Source: Talinum fruticosum
Lineage: Eukaryota; Streptophyta; Magnoliopsida; Caryophyllales; Talinaceae
NCBI GenBank assembly: GCA_021018815.1
Contig: JAITYX010000003.1
Span: forward strand, 9,174,501 to 9,238,500
Length of the DNA: 64,000 nt
Direction: 5' to 3'
Below are positions 57,503 through 64,000 of the stretch, one piece after another. Each line of letters starts with the position of its first letter. Position 1 is the stretch's first letter. The notes under the pieces were generated by a model. The model had not been told where the DNA came from and did no database searches. It saw only the letters and a program-made list of their open reading frames with translations. A program made the translations under genes and the position numbers.

Positions 57503-57514
57503 GCTCTAATACCA
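57503..57514 (-). other. Primer binding site, copy 4
   Basis: The minus strand reads TGGTATTAGAGC, one mismatch from the initiator tRNA-Met complement. Confidence 0.88.
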
Positions 57515-57516
57515 AT

Positions 57517-58276
57517 TGAAAATTCAAATAGAGAGAGTAATCAACCTATGTCGGAGAGGTGAATAGACTGTTAAAAGAAAATAGTAGAAATTTAAAGTTC
57601 AATACTCGAACCGACTAGTCACATAGAGAAATTGAGTCTAGATTGACTTAGAATAGAGAAGAACTTAATACAAGTAGTTTTACAAGGAAACTCTCTTGGG
57701 AAAGAAAACCTCGAGACAGTGCTAATCCAAGAATCAAATCAAAATTCACTATTTGAATCCTCCAATACAAAGATAATGACTACTAAGATTTGTTCCCTTA
57801 GACACATGTATTGCAAGTATTTCCAGCTCGTAAAGTCTCTAATCTTACCCAATACTTCCAAGTTGAGATACCCTTTACAACACGGGACAATTAAGTGGAA
57901 GTTATGTTATCGACTCAGTCAACGGAAGACTAGAAAAGTTTTTGAAGTAGAGAGAGTACTTACAAAACTTTTCTCGTAGAAGATTACAACTCGTAAATTA
58001 AGATATTACAATCGGGAGTTGTAAGATACAAGTATGAAATGATAATTTCAACAATGTTTTTAAGAGATGAGAGTCTTTCATCAAGGCTTCTATTTATAGT
58101 CCGAGTTGAGAGAAAGCCATTGAGTCTTCAACTGGAAGAACTCGGTTAGTTAGTTGTTGCAATGGATAGTCCGAAGACTCGGTTCTCGACCATCTTTGAA
58201 TTAGCCATTGAGCCTAGGTCCTAGCTTCCAAAAGTCGTTCTACCAAACTTCATCAATCAGAAAAATCAGGTAAAAA
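57517..58276 (-). repeat. 5' LTR of SIRE copy 4, inner part
   Basis: Matches 50501-51255 and stops where copy 3 begins. A TATA box is visible as TATTTATA at 58091-58098 (minus strand TATAAATA). Confidence 0.9.
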
Positions 58277-58366
58277 TGAAGACTCGCATTCTATATGTAT
58301 ATCATTCTGAGTACTATCAAGGAATCGGACACCAACTTCATCCCTTCTAAGTTTTGATTACAAGTC

Positions 58367-58428
58367 ATTCCGAGTATTATAGAAACTATTCCGAGTGTTA
58401 TAGAAACTTTTCCGAGTGTTACATAATG
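58367..58428 (+). repeat. 21-bp tandem repeat in U3, three copies
   Basis: ATTCCGAGTATTATAGAAAC at 58367 is repeated at 58388 and, decayed, at 58409. The other LTRs have only one or two related words here, so this is a local expansion in copy 3. Confidence 0.85.
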
Positions 58429-59178
58429 TTTTTCATCCGATTCGACTTACTCGGAAAGCACACTCATGTTCATCAATTCACTCGACGGTTCCGAGTCACT
58501 CACACATCACTCATATTTATTGCATGATCAAACATGGGCTAACTCGTTCAAACTAAGTTCGACTTCATATTCTAAGTTAAAGTGAATTACAACGTTAATT
58601 CATCTTTCTAAGTCAGCATGTTTTGTTTGAAGTATATTTGTCTAGATCAAGTACTCTTACTCGGATATTCTCTCGTTTAACTTGATCTTTCTCTAGACTC
58701 GACTCGGAAAATTCCACTCTTTTAGGACTCGGATAATTATGCTCTTAATTATCTTAATTAAATTATTATATGTGTCTAATCTTGGACCAAAGTATTTTAT
58801 ACTTTGAGAACCAAAATTTGTTTACTTTTGTAGGTTATCTAAAAGAGGTTATCCTACTTTTGAATTACAAAAGTAACCGGCTTCAAGATGTCAAATCGCC
58901 AAGCACACAAGGCTTTTTCTACTTCTAACCAAGGTCTAGACACTATGTCGGGGTTGTCTGTTTCCAAAATTGGAAATCTTCAACACTCAGCTCAACGGTA
59001 GTTTCCACCCTACTTTTTAGACACCACAAGTGGATTGAAACATCCTAAGGAGTCAAGAGCCATTGCACAACGTTCACATCTCAACGGGTCTTTTATGAGC
59101 GACTCGAAGAACCGTTACAATGGTCACTGAGGACTTCTAATTTGAAGATAGTCACAACGGCTAATCTGTTTGGTCATC

Positions 59179-59187
59179 TATAAATAG
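59179..59187 (+). promoter_or_regulatory. LTR TATA box, copy 3
   Basis: TATAAATAG, equivalent to the other LTR TATA boxes. Confidence 0.75.
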
Positions 59188-59741
59188 AAGCCACTTCACA
59201 AGACCTGAAGATTGTTGAACCCATTGCTGAAATTATATTTCTCTATATAATACTCATTCAATCTTCTACTTACAACTCCTAGTTGTACTTAACATCTTTA
59301 TGAGCTGTAAAGTCTTGTAATTAGTTACAAACTCTCTTTCTTACTCTCTAAGTAAGGTCCCTTGACTGAGCTGTAAGGGTTAACTCAGCTCGCTTGTCCC
59401 TAGCTATAAAGGTTAACTCGGATCGAGATAAGGGAACTTCGAGTCTAGGAAAACTTTGTAAGGAATTTTCCGAGGGAGCAATTCGGTTGAGTCAGCCTAC
59501 TGTATTTTGTGGATTCAAAATAGTGGATTTGACTTGGTGCTTGGACTAGCACTGGCCGTGGTTTTCTACCCTAGGAGGGTTTCCACATAATTCCGAGTTG
59601 ATACTTTTTAAGTTCAATCTAGACTCGGAATCTGTTTCGTCTCTATTCCGTGCAAAAGAGTTTAATTCTCTAAAAGTCTTCCAACACCCTATTCACCCCG
59701 CCTCTAGGGTGACTTAGACTCTCCAAGAGGAATCCTTTAAT

Positions 59742-59753
59742 TGGTATCGAGCC
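59742..59753 (+). other. Primer binding site, copy 3
   Basis: TGGTATCGAGCC, identical to copy 2. Confidence 0.87.
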
Positions 59754-59797
59754 TAGCGTTTCGAAAGGATCTAACCATCCAAAGGTTTAAAGATCAA

Positions 59798-61540
59798 ATG
59801 GCTCATAACAATGGAGAGGTCAATGAAAGAAGATCTTCCAGCAGACCACCAAAGTTTAAGGGATCAAATTTCGTACACTAGAAGAAGCTCATGGAATGCT
59901 TTCTACTAGATCACGATGAAGATGTATGGAACATCATAAAAGAAGGCAACCACATTCCAATGAAGATGGAGGAAACAAGACTCGTGCCTAAAGCAAAGAT
60001 CGAGTACACCACTAAAGAGGCGTAAAAGTTCGAAAGAACTTTAAAGCAATGAACATTCCGATGTGCGCCATCATCTTAGAAGAATACAACAAAGTGTCAG
60101 CTTGTGACATAGCAAAAGAACTGTGGGATACTCTAGTTAACACATATAAAGGCACTAGTCAAGTTAGACAAGTGAAGATAAGCCAATATCTTCACGGATA
60201 CAAGCTGTTCAAGATGGAGCCAAAAGAAAACATCACTCAAAGGTTCATCCGCTTCACTGAGATTACTAACAATCTCAAATCTTTGGGTAGAAAGATTTCC
60301 CACGAAGAAATGTGCGGAAAGATTCCGAGAAGTCCACCCAAGAGATGATGGGGTCCCAAGGCGACAGCCATCGAGGAAGCTCGGAACCTCTCCTTATTAA
60401 AGCTAGACGAACTTATTGAGAAGCTACTCACCCATGACATTCACCTAGAAGAAGAGGACGCCGAGGTCAACACTAAAAAGAATATTGCGTCGAAGGCCTC
60501 GGAAAGTAGAGAAGAAAATTTAAGTTCGTTAGACTCGAAGAAGATCCCATGGCACTTATCGCTCGAGGCTTCAAAAGAATGATGAAGCACAAGAGATGGG
60601 AGAAAAGACCAAGATTCTACAAGAAAGATAAGAAGGATAGAAAAGGTAAACACTCTTCCCCTTCAAATTTATCTTTAACTAAGAACTCTAGCTGTTTTGA
60701 ATGTGGTAGCAAAGATCACATAGTCAAAGATTGTCTAAGGAGAAAGAGGGACAGAAAGAAGAAGAAGGCTATGATGGCCACATGGAGTGATAAAGATTCA
60801 TCCGAAGAAGATGAAGACCCTAACGATTCAAAGTGTCTAAAGACCATGAGGAAACGAATCCTCGGGAGGTAATTGAATATTTCCTCAAGTTTTTCAAATT
60901 TGATTTAGCTAAATATATTTATACTTTGGAAGAAAAGTCCAATTTTGACTCCTCTCGATTTAAAGAACAACTTGAGTTTATCACTTCGACAACATCTCTT
61001 TGAAAAATGAATTAGAAAACCTAAGACTTACTATAAGAGAGCTCAAGACTAGTACTCAAGTTAATGAGACCGAGTCCGAGTCACTTAGAAGAGAAAATGA
61101 GCATTTGAAGCAAAAGCTCAATGAGTCTCAAGAACTTGTTTTAAAGTTTACTTAAGGTCGAAAAACCTTGACATGCTATTAGGCTCTCAATGTGTCTCCT
61201 TCGAAAAGAAGGTCTTGGTTTTAACAAAGAGGAGGAATCTAATTCCTACTCAAATCTTTTCAAAAAGGGTTCCGAACTCGTGAAGTTTAGGAAGGCTGAG
61301 CACCGTCCCATTCATAAGAATGAAAGGAGGACTCGAGCGCAGACCAATTTATAGGAGAAAGCCTTCTCCGCCGATTTATAAAAGAAAAGACTTTCAAAAG
61401 AAAGAGACACGGACTCGGTTTTCAAAAGGAGGACTCACAATCAGACCAAACCCAAAGTTACTCAAATCTGTGTTGCCAAGAGTCTTCTTCCTCGAAAAGG
61501 ACCTTAGTAAAGGGAATTACTGGGTTCGTTAGAGGAAGTG
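59798..61540 (+). pseudogene. gag: gag of SIRE copy 3, broken but with intact zinc knuckle
   Basis: ATG at 59798 (MAHNNGEVNERRSS). The 60049-60348 frame gives the gag core (ISQYLHGYKLFKMEPKENIT, FTEITNNLKSLGRKISHEEM). The 60549-60872 frame contains an intact CCHC knuckle, CFECGSKDHIVKDC (60693-60734), then a Lys-rich and acidic tail. After 60872 the linker is in changing frames to about 61540. The frame break between the two good frames lies near 60350-60550. Confidence 0.9.
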
Positions 61541-62860
61541 AGAAGGGTTAGTTTGTTTTTGACTTGCGGGTAGCTCGAGAAAAGATAAAAGGTCATTGGT
61601 ATCCGGATAGTGGATGCTTACGCCACATATTAGGAGATTCAAGACTTTTTCTGAGTTAGAAGAATACAAGGGAGGGAAAGTCACTTTTGGAGATGATAGC
61701 AAGGGCAAGATAGTTGGGATAGGCAAGATTTAAAAAGGAGACAATCCGGTCACCTGATCTACCTTGTCAAGGGATTAAAGTACAATCCGCTCAACATCTC
61801 TCAATTGTGCGACAAAGGTCAAGAGGTAAGGTTCACTTAGACAAATTGCTATATTTTTGATGAAACCCCCAAGGAGACTAAGCTCTCGGGTAAGAGATTA
61901 GGTAATACCTACACTATTCCTCTCTCGACCCTAGTCATAACTTATCTTGTTTGAAAGCATCTCTATGTGATGATTCCTGGTTATGGCATCGTAGATTAGG
62001 TCATGTTAGAATGCACACCATTAAAAAGCTTGCATCTGATGGTTTAGTCGGAGGTTTGCCTAACTGTGCATTTAAGAAAGATAAAATATGTGAAGCATGC
62101 ACAAAAAGTAAACGAGTCGGATCATCTTTCAAATTTCTCGAAGCTGTTTCCACATCCAAAGTACTTGAATTGTTGCATATGGACTTGTGATTGTTGATGA
62201 CTACTCACGATTTACTTGGGTTTGTTTTCTTAAGCATAAAAATGAAGTATTCAAAGAGTTCAGCAAGCTTTGCAGGAAAATCCAAGTTAAGTCTCACACT
62301 CAAATCAAAAGACTTCGAACCGACCATTGAAGGGAGTTCGATTACTCGGAATTTGCAGAGTTCCGTGATAAGAATGGTATCTCCCACAACTTCTTAGCAC
62401 CAAGAACTCCGCAACAGAATGGAGTAGTGGAGAGAAAGAACCAAACTCTTGAAGAAATAGGAAGGACAATGATGATTGAACATGATCTACATTACTATTT
62501 CTAGGTCGAGGCAATCAAACAACGAAACTACATATCGAATAGATGCCTCATCGGACCCATCCTAAAGAAAACTCTATACGAGCTTTACAAAGGGAAGAAA
62601 CCCAACATTTCATACTTCAAACCCTTTGGATGTAAGTGTTATGTTCACAACAATGGTAAAGATCACCTGACCAAGTTTGATGCTCGGTCGGATGAAGGTA
62701 TCTTTCTTGGTTATTCATCTCATAGTAAAGCATATCGCATTTTCAATAAAAGAACTAACAAAGTGGAAGAAAGAATCCACATTGTTTTTGATGAGATTGA
62801 TCAGGGAAAACCAAGTGAGTCAACATTCTCGGATCCGAAGCTCGGTCGAGATGATGATCC
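61541..62860 (+). pseudogene. pol: pol protease-integrase of SIRE copy 3, broken
   Basis: Protease active site PDSGCLRHI at 61603-61629 (the usual Leu before Asp is Pro). The zinc domain is intact in the 61951-62190 frame: WLWHRRLGHVRMHTIKKLAS ... CEACTKSKR. At 62188 the core jumps from HMDL directly to the sequence equivalent to IVDDYSRFTWV, a loss of about 50 bp. TPQQNGVVERKNQTLEEIGR-type sequence follows near 62410, then TLYELYKGKKPNISYFKPFG. Just after 62860 the linker to RT is shortened by about 240-300 bp relative to copies 1 and 2. Confidence 0.9.
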
Positions 62861-62869
62861 TGCCGACAT

Positions 62870-64000
62870 CAACGAGTGGGGTAAGAACTCGTTCCTCTCT
62901 ACAAAATCTATGTGCATTCATTGCATTCATATCATTAATTGAACCCATAAATGCACTAGAAGCCCTTAGTGAACCTGAATGGGTAGAGGCCATACAAGAG
63001 GAACTTAATCAATTCGAAAGAAACTAAGTCCGGACTCGACCAAACGACCTTCCGACCACCCAGTCATAGGAACTAAATGGGTTTTCAAGAACAAGCTGAA
63101 TGAAAGTGGGTTGGTAGTCGAAACAAGGCTAGACTTGTGGCTCAAGGTTACAATCAAGAAGAAGGAATTGGTTGTGGGGAAACCTTTGTACCAATGGCTA
63201 AGATTGAAGCTATTAGAATCCTATTGGCATTTGCATCAAGCTTGAATATCAAATTGTATCAAATGGATGTTAAATGTGCTTTCCTTAATGGTTTCATTCA
63301 AGAGGAAGTCTATGTTGAGCAAACCCCTGGATTTGAAAAATTAGAATTTCCAAATCATGTTTTAAGTTGCAAAAAGCTCTTTATAGCCTCAAACAAGCTC
63401 CCAAAGCATGGTATGAAAGACTAAGTAATTTCTTGGTTGAAAATGATTTTAGAAGAGGTTAGATTGACAAGACTCTTTTTATAAAAACCAAGGGGAAAGA
63501 CTTTCTTATTGCTCGGATCTATGTTGATGATATAATATTTGGAGCAACTAATGAAAATCTCAATCAAGATTTTTCCGAGTTAATGAGACAGGAATTTTAA
63601 ATGAGCATGATGGGAGAACTCAATTTCTTCCTTTGGTTTACAAATCAAGCAAGACAAAGATAGCATCTATGTCCATCAATCAAAGTATACCAAGGAGTTG
63701 CTGAAGAAATACAAACTTCAAGATGCAAAACATGCAGCGAACACCAATGAGCAAGCGAGTATAAAACTGGACTCATACGAAAAGGTAAAGCAATAGATCG
63801 AAACTCTATCGAGGTATGATTGGATCTCTACGAGTATCTTACTTCTAGTAAGCGAGACATAATGTTTAATGTATGTCCGTGTGCAAGATTTCAAGCTAAT
63901 CCAAGGGAATCACATCTCACTATAGTGAAGAGAATTTTCGAGATATCTTGCAAGGACTCGGAATCTAGGTTTATGGTACTCAAGAGACTCGGAACCGACT
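62870..64000 (+). pseudogene. pol: pol reverse transcriptase-RNase H of SIRE copy 3, cut by the window end
   Basis: The 62677-63027 frame ends in NALEALSEPEWVEAIQEELN. The 63137-63424 frame gives [24 protein letters not shown] is intact at 63520-63531. MSMMGELNFF follows a TAA at 63598-63600, and the start of RNase H is visible at about 63810. The sequence leaves the window in RNase H. Confidence 0.9.

Larger units (their letters stand above)
50501..58276 (-). mobile_element. SIRE/Maximus retrotransposon, copy 4 (minus strand), RT deleted, split by copy 3
   Basis: Minus-strand order: 5' LTR (57517 upward, cut at 58276 by copy 3), primer site, gag, protease, integrase, a CACTA-like fragment, RNase H end, third ORF, purine tract, 3' LTR (50501-52078). 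About 2.2 kb of pol from the integrase core to near the RNase H end is missing compared with copy 1. The remaining outer part of its 5' LTR should lie to the right of copy 3, beyond this window. Confidence 0.92.
58277..59739 (+). repeat. 5' LTR of SIRE copy 3
   Basis: About 1463 bp, TGAAGACT ... CCTTTA (end decayed from CTTCA). TATA box TATAAATAG at 59179. U3 hairpin arms TTACTTTTGTA (58822-58832) and TACAAAAGTAA (58866-58876). First leader hairpin at 59364-59391, partly decayed. Confidence 0.92.
58277..64000 (+). mobile_element. SIRE/Maximus retrotransposon, copy 3, truncated by the window end
   Basis: Inserted into the 5' LTR of copy 4: the copy-4 LTR is continuous up to AAAAA (58272-58276) and the copy-3 LTR starts TGAAGACTCG at 58277. 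5' LTR, primer site, gag, protease, integrase and most of RT are present before the window ends. Stops, a deletion in the integrase core and one in the integrase-RT linker make it defective. Confidence 0.93.

Overview
The window is a stretch of plant nuclear DNA, probably gene-poor heterochromatin. It is AT-rich and consists almost entirely of transposable elements. I see no convincing intact host gene, no tRNA or rRNA gene and nothing prokaryotic. The species cannot be read from the sequence. A plant origin follows from SIRE/Maximus-type (Sirevirus) Ty1/copia elements primed by initiator tRNA-Met, Athila/Tat-type Ty3/gypsy elements with a tRNA-Asp-like primer site, and hAT-, CACTA- and Mutator-like non-autonomous DNA elements.

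Layout. 1-7754: AT-rich intergenic DNA with a 3 x 120 bp tandem repeat, a 2 x 421 bp tandem duplication, a GC-rich degenerate minisatellite and an (ATT)n tract. 7755-18336: SIRE copy 1 (+), full length but decayed. 19104-21569: a Mutator-like non-autonomous element split by a solo SIRE LTR (19743-21267) with a perfect 5-bp target duplication. 22554-43695: an Athila/Tat element on the minus strand whose 5' LTR is split by SIRE copy 2 (32433-43208, +, the youngest copy). 43811-45051: a non-autonomous hAT element. 45121-50230: a Tat-like element with a gag-type ORF but no pol. 50501-58276: SIRE copy 4 (-), lacking reverse transcriptase, with its 5' LTR split by SIRE copy 3 (58277 to the window end, +).

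How the parts work together. Each SIRE copy has LTR, tRNA-Met primer site, gag with a CCHC knuckle, protease (DSG), integrase, reverse transcriptase (YVDD) and RNase H, then a separate third ORF, a purine tract and the second LTR. In copies 1, 2 and 4 the third ORF lies downstream of its own TATA-like box. It shares a domain signature with a degenerate antisense ORF in the Athila/Tat element. LTR leaders can fold into conserved paired hairpins with compensatory changes.

The most practically important observation is a strand-symmetric, context-specific difference between near-identical copies: CCG against CTCG, CAG against CGAG, CTG against CTCG, and CGGA against CGTA or CGA. It accounts for most differences between the two LTRs of copy 2 and for many of its frameshifts and stops. 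This looks more like systematic consensus error at CpG-containing words than ordinary decay, so how dead copy 2 is should be treated as open.
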